Part shown: positions 13,337 through 23,929 of the stretch, in pieces
Layout: each line of letters starts with the position of its first letter
Numbering within the stretch: the first letter of the stretch is position 1
From: Leuctra nigra
Lineage: Eukaryota > Arthropoda > Insecta > Plecoptera > Leuctridae
Direction of reading: 5' to 3'
Length of the DNA: 64,000 nucleotides
Assembly: GCA_934045905.1 (NCBI GenBank)
Contig: OW203763.1
Span: 41,383,172 to 41,447,171, forward strand
Translations under genes and position numbers: made by a program
Notes under the pieces: model-generated
What the model was told of the DNA's origin: nothing
Databases searched by the model: none
What the model saw: the letters and a program-made list of their open reading frames with translations, nothing else

Positions 13337-14341
13337 TTTATTTAAATCCTTACCATCTAATAATGTTTTAAACAGTAGATCGTCAAACTCCGGGGATATG
13401 GGCTGCGGATGACCAGTAGTAGCGGCTGACTTGACGTGGCAAAATGTTGAAAGAGGTGCAGCTTCGTACATCGATTTGGCATGTGCCTTGACTCTGCCCC
13501 ATTGCTGCTCTATGTCGGTGCAGCTCAAATCTTCAAGGTTTTCAAGGGGTTGTCTAAAAATAGATTGCGTATATTTGTATGTGTTATATCTACCTACTTG
13601 AAGCCAAATGTGAATTTGTATTAACTATTTTGTTACTCTATCTAGATATAAATTGTTTATTTTTGAGTACTAAGTCTCTCTCTAAATATAATGTGTAATA
13701 CATTAGAGATTATTTGTTTGACTTAGTAACTCTATTGATCGTTATACTCACTGTACAACTTCTGGTAGAAACGTTAAAGCCTGATGCACACAAGTGTCGA
13801 CGGTCAAGTGAAACGATACACAGTACACACTATAGTAAAAAAACACATGATTTAGTAGAAGTAGGTACCTGGTTCTATAGCTACATTAGCAAAGATGTAA
13901 GCTTTAATCTGGTAAAAAATAATAACAAATTGAACTCACCTGTTTAGGTATAGAAGCAAAGCAACAATGTGCTTGCACTTGCCTGACCCTGCTTTGCAAG
14001 TGCATATAGCAGAAGAAATAGTTTTATTATGTATATCAACTCTTATTTCATGAGGTTTTCCTAATAAACTTGAAGTTTGGAGACATAACCCCAATATCCT
14101 AACCTCGTCCTCATTTCTACTGGTAATACCACATTCCATTAAATGATTACCATTTAATATGGCTGTGCCTTCAATGTATGGTCGCTGCCCATTCCCTACA
14201 TTTTCAAGCACAGTAAATATTTCTAAAACGGCGTCAAACATTGCACTAAAAACAAAAACAAACAGGTCCAACAGTGCTATTTCACATATGCATCACTCTT
14301 TCCATACAATTTATCACCTTCATATCCACCATTTAAATAAA

Positions 14342-15232
14342 ATGGCCGCCCCAGACACTAGCGCTCCGGTGAGGGTGAAAGAGGCGAATGGCAGCTGGAC
14401 GCTAGTTCAAGGGAGGAGCAGTGGGCGAGGCAGAGGAAGAGAAAATGGGCAGGTCAGAGACAGAGCGAATGAAGACAGCGGAAGTACCGATGGCGTGAAA
14501 GCGACCGGGAGTGAACGGAGCAGCCTGCACCATCTGCCGGAGAAAAGTGAAGCACCAGATGAAGAGAAGGAAATGGAGCGGAAGAAAATAGATGAGAAAT
14601 ATAGAGATATTTTGCTGAGGGGTAGGAAGAAACAAGATATGTTGGTCTCTAGAACAGCGGATGAGAGAGTAGAAGAAGAAGGAGAGAAGAAATACAGTGG
14701 AAAAGTGTTAATACTAGGCGACTCGATCATAAGAAGGGCGGGAGGGATCTGTAGAAAAGAAGGCTGTGAGGTGAAAGTGTACCCGGGGATTCGAATCCAG
14801 GAACTAAAAAATGTCATGACAAGCGCAGAGAGGCAAGAGGTTGAACCGGAGGTGGTGATGGTACATGTAGGAACCAATAATATTAAAGCAAGGAGGGGAA
14901 AACATCTTTTGATCGAAATTGAGGAGCTGATTGAAGAAGGAAGGAAAATATATAAAGATGCTAAATGGATGGTAAATGGGTTAGTCTACAGAAACGACGT
15001 GTACTACACGACTATAGACAAATGAAATGAGAGTCTGGAGTGGTTGTGCGGAGAGATGGGGGTGTCATTTTGGAACCCGAACTCTGTGATTGTCGATGCT
15101 CACGCAGCAGATGATGGGGTTCACCTTAACGTGGGAGGAGGAATTGCACTGGAAAAAGCAATGCTGGAGAGGCTGGAGGAAGAGCTGACCAAGGACAATG
15201 AAGACTCGGAGAAGACGTCGGAAAACTGTTGA
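14342..15232 (+). pseudogene. LINE ORF1 with SGNH-type esterase domain
   Basis: ATG at 14342 (MAAPDTSAPVRVKEANG), a basic, Gly/Arg-rich and then acidic N-terminal half, and from about residue 120 an SGNH hydrolase fold: VLILGDSIIRRAG (block I Ser), VMVHVGTNNI (block III Asn), and DDGVHLNVGG (block V Asp/His). A TGA at 15023-15025 interrupts the frame between blocks III and V; the frame then continues unbroken to TGA at 15230-15232. Esterase domains occur in ORF1 of CR1-type LINEs; their role in retrotransposition is not settled. The ORF1 stop overlaps the start of the ORF2 frame (TTGA at 15229), where an ATGA overlap may once have stood. Confidence 0.78.
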
Positions 15233-15785
15233 ACACTCGGGGGAAGAATGAAGATGCTTCCGAAGATGAAAGTGAGGAGAATGGACATGAGCTTAGTTTT
15301 GAGAAGACTTCAAGAGAGGGACTGTGCTTTTTGGAAGTGAACTGTAGAAGTGTTGTGGCGAATAAGTTAGAATTTAGAACAGCAATAGAAGTGAACGATC
15401 CGGACATATTTATAGGTGTAGAATCATTTCTAGATGAGAGTGTATATAGCAGTGAGATATTTTGGAGCGATTACCAGATAATTCGAAAAGACAGAACAAG
15501 GGTGAGAGGAGGAATATTTATTGGTGGGAGAAACGGAATAAACTGCAAAGAACTTTTGAGGGACTTGGAATTAGAGATATTGTGTGTACAAATTCATGTT
15601 AAAAATGTCAATGTAAAAGTTGTAGCTGTATACAGGTCACCCGACAGTGGGACAGAAATGCCGGAAAGACTGTGTGAAAAGGCTGAAGAGTCGAGTGGGA
15701 AGGTTATTATAGGAGGAGACCTCAACCTGTCTAATGTTAAATGGGTAGAGGGTGAACATGAGGGAGTAAACACGAAGCAAGGGTA

Positions 15786-17288
15786 TGTACACCCGCGGTC
15801 ACAAAAATTGTCGGCGAACGGCTAAGTGTTGGCTCGAAAAGCGGTCAATGTTTGTTGAATGAGAAATTGGTTTATAGGCCGGCAATTCCCCTCATAACCC
15901 ACGTGCTCGCCATGTGCTTTTACCTCAATGTTGTCGTTGAATAAACAAGTTCTGATGTTGTGATTCAGGAAATCAATAACAACTCGATCACGTTGTAGCA
16001 ATGTGGACACGAGATAAATAACTCATTTTGTGCAAAGCCATTATTCCGTGGGTACCGGTTTCAATGTAGGAATAATTTGTTTCCTTTGACTTCGATTTCC
16101 ACGTTTTGGGCATGGACTATAGGGTCGATAATTTTTAATAAATAAAATGTTGTAGTAGTTATATTCTGATCATAAGACCAACAAGTGAAGCCGATGTTTT
16201 AAAAACTTGATAAAAGGGTCTCTTAAATCGGCCAAGTATCCTTTTTGAACAACTTAAAAAAACGCGCTTATTTGAAGAACTTTAAATTTCGTGACATGAA
16301 CAATTTTTAAAACTCATTCGTCTTCAAAACAATAATTTTTTGTAAGTTCAAACAATATTTGATACTAGATTTTAAAAGTTCGAATTCTTCTAACATTGAA
16401 ATATAATACAATACATATAAATTGTATTTATTACTTGAAATATCTAAATTGTCAGAAGCAGGTACTGAAAATTTGCAATTCCTATTTGATACATATTAGT
16501 AGGAAAATTAATTTAAAAAACCTTAAATTTTACGCCTATGCTTCGAATAACACACGAGAAATAATTTCAACGAAGTAATAATCAAAGCAATGTTTTTAAA
16601 TAATATGATCTGTAAGACTGTCATATAGCTAAGAGTACAGAAGAAATGAATTTCAATGTAAAATGGGTGCGCTATTGCGCGTATAGCTGAAAGCAATTTA
16701 AAATGTTCAATTAAAAAAATAATAATTGATCATAACTTATTTGTATAAATAATTCAGTGAGCCACATTATTGTATATTGTCTAACAATATGACAGCGCTT
16801 GTCGTGCTGTCATTTGATTACAAAAATTAATATATACTTATTTATGTTTAATACTTATTTTAAATAATTTGTAGATAATGTATGATTTTTAAAGTGTTCA
16901 AAACATTCTTGAAAAAAAAAACACCGTTATTGATTTCTTATTAAAATATTAAGAATTATTTTGCAGTAACCGAAATTTTCTTGCGATATAAGAAAGAAGG
17001 TAATTGTATGTTTATAAATTATAATACGACTTCGGAGTATTTCAAGTCTCAGTGTAAACACAGACAACCGATTCAAATGTTGTTGTTTGTGACAAGGGTA
17101 GGTCAAGAGACGTCATCAAAACTAGTTTTATTCTGAGAAGAACCACGTGCTTGCCATGTGCTCTGGAATACCCCTCCATCAATATTCTGGTCGTTCCACC
17201 CCCTCACCAATCCAAGTACTAGTCATTGAAAAACATCCGCAAAAGCACTTAGAATCTCACGAGGAATTTTTGTGACCGCGGGTGTACA
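15786..17288. mobile_element. 1.5 kb TIR element with TA target duplication
   Basis: Perfect 24-bp terminal inverted repeats (TGTACACCCGCGGTCACAAA + AATT and its complement) flanked by TA on both sides (15784-15785 and 17289-17290). The ends are GC-rich, the interior very AT-rich. No transposase frame survives; small open frames have no domain. A motif CACGTGCT-x-GCCATGTGCT occurs near both ends in inner positions. TA duplication suggests a Tc1/mariner-type or similar mobiliser, but the termini match no family I recognise. Confidence 0.85.
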
Positions 17289-18288
17289 TAGGTAAATGAA
17301 CTTAGGATTTATACAAACAGTGTTGAACGGAACTAGAGTATGTTTGAATGGGGATAAAGTAAATTTACTAGACATATTCTTAGTGAAGCCCCCGGAAATA
17401 TGGGTAAGAAGTGAAGTAGTGGAGGGCATAAGCGACCACCTTATTCCAATACTGGAGACAAATATTGGCTATGATGCATGTGAAACTGGAAGGAATGAAA
17501 AAAGATGGTGCTATGGAAAAGTTGATGTGGAGGAAATCTGAAACAGTTTCATGACCATACTGGAAGAGGGTAAGGAGAAATTCGTGCCTGTAAAAAACAT
17601 AAAAATTAATAGTGACCCGCCATATTATGACGCGGAAGTACGAAGGCTTAAAAGAAAGGCTAGAGTAGCAAATAGGAAAAAGGGGAAAATGGACGATTGG
17701 AAACTGGTGCGTAAGGAGCTGCAAGGACAATTAAATGAAGCTAAGAAGGCGGTGATGGATAAATATATGATAGCATGTTTGATGAAAGAGATAAGAGGGG
17801 AAGCTAGAGAAAATTATACTCACACATTAAAAGGCAAAAGGAGAGTACCAGAAATCTACCCCCATTAGAAGTAGACAACATAGTGATCAAGACAGATGTG
17901 GGGAAGGCTACTGCACTTAACATGTTTTATGCAGAAGTTTTTCAGGACAAAGATGAGGAAATAGATGTTAGAGGGTGGGTGGAAGATAGTGAGGGATTGG
18001 AAGAAATTAAAAAAATATTACAATGGGGGATATAAGAAGAGCAATTCAAAAAATGGGAAAGGGAAAAGCACCGGGACCCGATGGTGTCACGGCAGAGCTA
18101 TTAAGGGGGGCAGGGGCAGCAATGGAACCATATCTTCTAGAAATATTCTTAAAGTCAATTGAAAAAGGAAAATTGCCAAATGGATGGAAACAGGCGTCGG
18201 TTGTTCCAATTTTTAAGGGTGGTGAGAGATGTCGTGTTGTGAACTACAGACCAGTTAGTCTGACGAGCTCTGTCTGTAAGCAGATGGA

Positions 18289-18729
18289 TTAGATTAGATT
18301 AGATTATTGTGGTTTAACGGCGCGTCAACGACGAGGTTATATTGCGCACATTAATTTTTGCATTTTTGCTTTTAACTTTGTTAATGTAAGTGGTGGACAT
18401 GGGGAGGGGTCGACCTAACGGGCCCGATCCGGGGGAGTCCATCACTGGTGGGGAGGCCAGGCCGGAATGGGGACGGACCGGGGGGTGTGAGGATTCGGGC
18501 CGGCGGAACCCGATTTCAGGGGGATCACCATCTCGAGGGGGAAGGCCGGCCCGAGGGGGGGGGAGGGGACCGCAAATTCAAGGAAGAACATGGTTAGGCC
18601 GACCCTGGCTGCTCTTTGTCTGGACTTCACCACTGACCTGTCCGGCATGGGTAACCCTTACACATGAGCATATGCTCGCCGGCGAACGCAAACCCCACCA
18701 CCGCGCTAAGGTGGCAGCCATTGGTGGGG
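18289..18729 (-). mobile_element. SINE-like element, copy A, inserted in LINE ORF2
   Basis: Full-length 441 bp copy, transcribed to the left: head at CCCCACC, tail of TCTAA repeats at the left edge. Flanked by AAGCAGATGGA and AAGCTGATGGA (11 bp, one mismatch). Diagnostic inner motifs are ACGGCGCGTCAACGACGAGG and CCACCGCGCTAAGGTGGC. Length of duplication and pentamer tail point to LINE-driven insertion. Confidence 0.88.
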
Positions 18730-19966
18730 AAGCTGATGGAGAGGTTAATTTGTAAATATATTAAGGAATGTTTGGATAGGAAAGACTGGTTAGTAGATGA
18801 GCAACACGGGTTCAGGGAAGGATTCTCCTGTGAGTCCCAACTTGCTGGGCTCACACAGGATATAATAGACAGCCTGGACAAGGGTACAAAAGTGGATGCT
18901 GTCTTTCTAGACCTAGAAAAGGCATTTGACAAAGTGCCACACGCCAGACTAGTCAAGAAGTTGAAGGAAATAATATTAGACAGGAGAGTTGTGTGCTGGA
19001 TTAAAGACTTCCTAGAAGGAAGGAATCAGAAAGTGAGGGTGGGAGAGGGGGTTTCGGCAGAGATCGAGGGGACGTCATGGGTGCCGTAAGGCAGTGTGTT
19101 GGGGCCAACTGCTCTTCCTAATTTATATTAATGACATTAAAGGAACACTTAACTCGAGAATTAGATTATTTGCAGACGACACTGTCATATACAGAGAGAT
19201 TGAAAACCAGGAATATGAGAATGAAATCCAAAGAAACTTAGACAAACTATGGGGATGGGCGGAGAAAACCAGATGAAATTTAATGTAAATAAGTGCCAAG
19301 TAGTCAGGTTCGTGAACAAGAAGCACGGAGAGGAACCAATGTATGAAATGGGTGGAGTCAGATGAGAGACGAAACCAAGTTATAAATATTTAGGAGTAGT
19401 GTTAGATAAAGAGTTAAATTGGAAAGATCACACAGAGAAAATCACAAAAAAGCATTAAAACTCTTAACTTTGTTATGAGAAACTTGGAAGGGACATAGGA
19501 TCCGTATCAAGTGGGGCAGATCAAGAAAATAGAAAGCATACAGAGGTGGGCAGCGAGACGAGTCACAGGGATGTTAAGGAGGAGGAAATGGATTATTAAA
19601 GCTAAGAGGCAGGAAGGGCTAAATATTAAGCTGCAGAGAGTACCAGAGAGTGTGACTAAGATGATCGAGGAGTTGGGATGGAAGTCGTTGGAGAGTAGGA
19701 GGAAGCAAATGAGGATGCATAATATGTACAGAGCAGTCACAGGGCAAAGAGCGTGGAGGGAAATAGGAAATAGATTAAAGGAACCAAGATACAATGGAAG
19801 AAAAGATCACTGGGCAAAAATTAGGCTAATAGAGGCAAGGCTGGATAAAGCAAAATACTCGTTTGTAAATAGAACTATTAAGGAATGGAATGGACTGAAT
19901 CAAATTGTTTTTAAGGAGGCATCAGCTAATATAGAGGATTTTAAAAGAAGACTGACGGTTAACTAG

Positions 19967-20235
19967 TGCAAAATGACAAGGATGAAAAAAATATAAAATG
20001 GAAAATTACAGCGCTTATTTCATAGTTACTATTACATTTTATAATTGCAATATGTTGTTACTTGTAGATTTAGATTTATACTTAAATTACTGCCATTATG
20101 TTACCTAATAGTTTCATAACTTGTCATAATTACATTCAAAATATTATTCAAAAGTAGTTATAAGAAACATTAGTCTTAAGATGTTACCACCTGTATTTAT
20201 ACTATTTGTAACAAATAAATAATCTGAATCTGAAT
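19967..20235 (+). other. LINE 3' UTR and microsatellite tail
   Basis: Non-coding AT-rich sequence ending in AACAAATAAATAATCTGAAT followed by two more CTGAAT units. It marks the 3' boundary of the LINE. Confidence 0.7.
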
Positions 20236-21090
20236 CTGGGTATGGTGAAATTGTTACCTCTACGCAAGATCCTGGAGATGTTACAAGTTTGTACTTCCCT
20301 ATTATGCTCACAAGGTGTGTATTTCTTTATTCTTTCTTTAATCGCTATTTTATAATTTTTAGTGAATGAGGAATTGCAGAGTGTGCTGACAATACAAGCC
20401 ACGAGTGAGTTGAACTTTACTACAGCTCTTACCTTATACTACTTGAAGACTGTTAAATAAAATATTCAATAGTGTGCTTACAAAGTTATTGTAGTGAACT
20501 ACAGCCAGAACATATTTTCAATTTGAAATAGATTGTTTTGTTGTAGTATATAGCAGTGTTTGCAATTCCGGGGTTTGGAATAATGTAATAGTCAATTAGA
20601 ACCGGTCTTTCAAACTTTCCCGTCCTTCGATTAGCTCATCCAAATACTCCTGTGTGAACTTAAAAGCAGTAATAATGCGATGATTGGTTTAGAACATACC
20701 TCGTTGAGAAAGTTTGAAACGTCTTTGTTCAGACACCTTTGGTGGAATGGATTTGAAAGAAGTTTTGGAACTATAATTGCAATTAAATTAGGTACGTATA
20801 GATAGTAGTTTAATTGCATAGTATACAGGGTTTAAATGTAATTCTCTTCCACAATGGTAGCATTGTACACAATTAAATGTCCTGTTGTTTATTTCTAGAA
20901 GTAATTACACCGATTAGGCTGCCCTCTGCATTAACGATGAGAGGATTCATTAAAACTAGAGGTAACAATACGATCTACAGCATTTAGATCTGAGGTCTTG
21001 GCATTTGCTGAGCTAAATAATCTCGATTCTTTGTGACTTTCTAGGAGGAAAAAGTGCTTTGTCTGGGACTGTGTCTAAGCCTCGCCGGCA
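20236..21090. other. Mostly non-coding; possible minus-strand exons at 20585-20765
   Basis: On the minus strand 20765-20702 is open as SFKSIPPKVSEQRRFKLSQR with a donor GTATGT. After a short gap, 20660-20607 is open as QEYLDELIEGRESLKDRF and a stop. They could be exons of a decayed gene, perhaps the displaced 5' part of the SWIM-YqaJ gene, but neither is recognised. The rest shows nothing. Confidence 0.25.
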
Positions 21091-21099
21091 AAGCAGCCC

Positions 21100-21440
21100 A
21101 TCCACCTACGTTAATCGAGATTCGCAATCGGAAGTAGAAGCAAACCCTAAGAACACAGGCTAGCCTGGGCACCTGCCCAAAGTTGCCTACACTGGCTAGC
21201 CGTGGGCACCTGCCTCAGGCGAGCCTAGGCGAGCCTAAGGCTTGCTCCAATCTGAGACGCGAGATGATTAATTGAATAAGCCTGATCATGCCTCAAACGC
21301 ACGCCCCAGGCGAGCCTAGACAAGCCTGCACTGGCACTGGTGTGCAAGTTGTGGAGAAACTCATTATTTATGGTGAAAGCCCAGAATGGCTCGCCCAGGC
21401 AAGCCTAGGCGAGCCTGGGAAAGCCTGCGTAGGCACCAAC
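21100..21440. repeat. Cluster of AGGCGAGCCT-type near-palindromic motifs
   Basis: About ten variants of AGGC-N2-GCCT (AGGCGAGCCT, AGGCAAGCCT, and others) lie in 340 bp, some overlapping as GGCGAGCCTAGGCGAGCCT. The stretch is far richer in GC than its surroundings. Confidence 0.7.
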
Positions 21441-21469
21441 CGACTTCAACGGTCTTTGGCCGTGGTTGG

Positions 21470-21717
21470 TGATTGGCTCTCCCCCAGCCAATCACAGCTC
21501 AAAGTTTGATCATGTGACCCTTTCAAAACTCGGCTGGCGTCAGTCAGTCGACCGGGCAGGCTGCGAGTGCGACGGTGCGACCAGCTGTTGCTTGTCACAA
21601 GGTGTACTCGGGCGTACTTGTTGTTTTGTGCTGTATTAAAGTGTGTTTAAAGTGTCTGGTGTGTAACTAAGTACTTGATTGTATGTAATTGTGTCAGTTA
21701 GTGGTTAATTTTTGCCA
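21470..21717 (+). promoter_or_regulatory. Candidate promoter / CpG-rich 5' region
   Basis: Contains facing CCAAT boxes (GATTGGCT and AGCCAATC at 21470-21495), a CATGTGAC E-box-like site, an initiator-like TCAGTCAGT at 21540-21547, and a CpG-rich leader. It precedes the short ATG exon at 21718. Regulatory role is inference from composition. Confidence 0.35.
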
Positions 21718-21761
21718 ATGAAGAGGCACAAGTATTGGGCCAAGTGCAAATGGATCTACAG
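21718..21761 (+). CDS. Possible first coding exon (14 codons)
   Basis: ATG at 21718 in context GCCAATGA, coding MKRHKYWAKCKWIY and two bases more, then the donor GTAGGT at 21762. The basic, Tyr/Trp-rich start is not recognised. The next exon cannot be found, because transposons fill the following kilobase. It lies just downstream of the promoter-like region. Confidence 0.3.
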
Positions 21762-21815
21762 GTAGGTACACCTAATCTATGCAAAAGAACATTACCCAAC
21801 CTAAATTTGCCATTA

Positions 21816-22871
21816 GGGGCTGTGCCCAGGCGCGTAGGAACTTTATTTTGACAGGGGGGGTCAAAATTTTAGGGGATCGATGGATGATAGGAAAAGGTAG
21901 TTCACTGCTACAAGGGGTCTGGGGGACTCACACCCAGTTAGCCCCGCAGGGCCTTTTTTGAATTTTTGATACAAAATAATCGAATTTTAAGCTATTCTTC
22001 TCAAAGAAATGTAAAATGTGTGATATGCAATATTCTGTGGGAACTTAAGAAAACTTGTTTTTATAGAATTCCCAATGGCCCCGCAAGGGCATTTTTTTAC
22101 ATCTTGAAAAAAAAAAGAAAATCAAATTCGACGCTTTTTTGGGATCTTTTTTAAAGAAATTTAAAATGTGTGTCCTATGCAATATTCTTGGGGATACAAG
22201 AGACAAAATCCTAAATGGCCCAGCAGGGAAATACTTGAATTTCAGTGAAAGAGAAATGAATTGATTTTGGAATCAACAGGTTTCAAGAGCAACAGCAATA
22301 AGCAATCAATAAGAAAAATCTGTAGGTATGTGTTTTGGAATCTATTAGTTTAACGTGTAATTATTTAATTTAATTCATGAGGATGATCATGTTGGACAAA
22401 TGAGTAAATGAGTTGTCTCATTGGATAATACCTCTGTTCAATTAGTTTTGCAAAACTTGAGAAAATTTTGAGAATACAACCTCATAATGGAGCAAATCTG
22501 TGCATTCTGGGCAACACTTAATCAACAAATTTGTGAATATTTGGATTGTTCAGGATCTCTAGCAGGGGGGGTCAGAGTCTCTAGCAGGGGGGGTCAGGAT
22601 CTCTGGCAGGGGGGTCAGGCTCCAGACAGGGGGGGGGTCCGTTCCCCCCTTTCCCCCCCTATTCCTACGCGCCTGGCTGTGCATAACGTACGTCACGCTT
22701 TAGGGGGGCAGTGGGGGTGCACCAGTATGGGACACGGTGTGACAGTGGGGAGGGGGGGGGGGGTGTTAGAGGCAGTAGGACGTCACATTTAAATCTGTGA
22801 CACAGCATGGAAGGGGGGGATGGGGGTTAAAATATCTTATTTTTAGCGTGACGTCCTTTATGCACAGCCCC
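21816..22871. mobile_element. Harbinger-type MITE (TTA duplication) split by a hAT insertion
   Basis: Ends GGGGCTGTGC (21816) and GCACAGCCCC (22871), flanked by TTA on both sides. The inner parts ATAACGTACGTCACGCT and AGCGTGACGTCCTTTAT also pair. The MITE itself is about 200 bp (21816-21826 and 22676-22871); the rest is a nested hAT element. Confidence 0.8.
21827..22675. mobile_element. Non-autonomous hAT element, 849 bp, nested
   Basis: Terminal inverted repeats CAGGCGCGTAGGAA / TTCCTACGCGCCTG with 8-bp flanks GCTGTGCC and GCTGTGCA (7 of 8 match), as hAT transposases make. Inside are two diverged ~145 bp direct repeats (around 22000-22050 and 22150-22195) and a G-rich tandem array (22550-22640) of CTCTAGCAGGGGGGGTCAG-like units. 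No transposase. Confidence 0.85.
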
Positions 22872-23647
22872 TTACAATGTTTTAGCAAATTTATTAGAGA
22901 TGAGAGATAATTGAGCGAGCGTAGCCGAGCGTCACCACGGTACTCTTATGGCACATTCTCTGTTTTCTTTTGTTTTTTTGCCTGCACTGCCCAGGTCAAA
23001 CCGCACAACCAATAGATCTGAAACTTTGCACACATACCTAGGTACTAACGTAATCTATGCGGTCCCTGGGATCGTTTGTAAAAGGGATCCTCTGATTGGT
23101 TCAAATCAAAAAAAATATCTTTCAATTGGTTGGTCCGAACAATTTGAAATTTTGACAAGTCATTACGACCAACATTGTGCCCAATCTTACAAAGTTTCAG
23201 ACAAATCCTTCAATTGGTTAAAATTTAAAACCATATTTTCTGTGTTTTTGAAATTTAAACTAAAACCGTTTGACCGATCAACTTAAGACTTTGCATGGTC
23301 ATTGGGCCCGACATTTTACATTATCAGTAGTTTTGAAAATTTTCAGACTAATCTGTATTTAAATCCAAAAGTTATTGACTTTTTTACGGACATTTTGCGT
23401 GTTGGCTGTCAAATTTCTCGAAATATTTTATCACGGCAACTTCTACTCTTCATTTCCAAGGTAGTTAGAGTTAAAGCAAAAAATTTCAAACGCATATGAA
23501 ACTATTATTGACCGTTCATCAGTTCGATCTGATATTGTGTACACACACTAATATCATATTATTATGAGTGGTCCCAGGTATACTATTTGATTGAAGGAGA
23601 TCCTGTGACCTTTTAAAATTAACAAAAAACCGTTTAATCATAATAAA
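22872..23647. other. AT-rich non-coding stretch
   Basis: Two moderately long open frames on the plus strand have no domain signature and no splice context. Nothing else is seen. Confidence 0.45.
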
Positions 23648-23929
23648 GCTGGGTTCCCATACTTCGCATCGAATTCGCTTCCGGTTCGCTTCGCTTTCGC
23701 AAAATGGCTACCTTTTAACAAAGAAAATCGTCCATGTTTACATTCGCATGTTCGCGTGTTTCGGTTTCGTTAAAGTTGAGCCAATTTTAACTTTGACGAA
23801 ACCGAAACGAAACCGAAACACGTGAACATGGGAATATAAACATGGACGATTTCCTTTGTTAAAAGGTAGCCATTTTGCGAAAGCGAAGCGAACCGGAAGC
23901 GAATTCGATGCGAAGTATGGGAACCCAGC
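23648..23929. repeat. Hairpin MITE, arms about 130 bp
   Basis: The left arm GCTGGGTTCCCATACTTCGC... is mirrored by ...GCGAAGTATGGGAACCCAGC. The arms are nearly identical throughout and meet near 23790 around AAAGTTGAGCCAATTTTAAC. Arms are CG-rich (CGAATTCGCTTCCGGTTCGC). No clear target duplication. Confidence 0.9.

Larger units (their letters stand above)
11076..14245 (-). pseudogene. SWIM zinc finger - YqaJ-like exonuclease, three exons, frameshifted
   Basis: Second gene of the THAP-DDE element pair. Exon a (14245-13940) ends with a SWIM finger, CTCKAGSGKCKHIVALLLYL (C-x-C...C-x-H). Exon b (13553-13354) reads LEDLSCTDIEQQWGRVK. Exon c (11973-11076) carries the YqaJ nuclease: GAQWMGYRKSRVTGSRCY, APWLGYSPDGIV with the acidic Asp, LVEVKC with Glu and Lys, and HKYYGQVQLGMLI. 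Donors and acceptors are GT/AG and phases fit at both joins. Near 11340-11360 the frame shifts between LVEVKC and the HKYYGQVQ block. The 5' end is probably missing: a polypyrimidine acceptor precedes exon a and a LINE lies upstream. YqaJ enzymes are alkaline-exonuclease-like; their role in transposition is not known. Confidence 0.8.
15229..19966 (+). pseudogene. LINE ORF2: APE endonuclease and reverse transcriptase, disrupted
   Basis: The endonuclease starts in 15229-15785 (EVNCRSVVANK, VAVYRSPDSG, VIIGGDLNLSNVKW) and resumes after the 1.5 kb insertion at 17291 with VNLLDIFLVKPPEIW and GISDHLIPILE (the SDH motif). The RT follows: KAPGPDGVTAELL, PIFKGGERCR then NYRPVSLTSSVCK at 18200-18280, and after the SINE insertion KLMERLI, EQHGFREGFSCESQLAG, FLDLEKAFDKVPHARL, and RLFADDTVIYRE near 19165-19200. 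The tail has LGWKSLESRRKQ. Stops or shifts occur near 17541, 17866, 17950, 19087 and 19276-19510. It is a dead copy, but the order of domains is complete. Confidence 0.85.
14342..20235 (+). mobile_element. CR1-like LINE, nearly complete, with two nested insertions
   Basis: Contains ORF1 (SGNH esterase), ORF2 (APE endonuclease, reverse transcriptase), a 3' UTR and a tail of ATCTGA repeats ending near 20238. A TA-flanked element (15786-17288) splits the endonuclease; a SINE-like element (18289-18729) splits the RT. Without insertions the LINE is about 4 kb. Several stops and frameshifts in ORF2 make it inactive. It inserted beside the 5' end of the SWIM-YqaJ gene and may have removed its first exon. 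Confidence 0.85.

Noticed and set aside
18390..18755. Gly/Arg-rich 121-residue frame, also seen in other SINE copies
   Set aside because: It lies within the SINE-like element, is not conserved in frame between copies, and has no start context.
22487..22792. Gly-rich 101-residue frame
   Set aside because: It spans the boundary of the nested hAT element and its G-rich tandem array; composition artefact.
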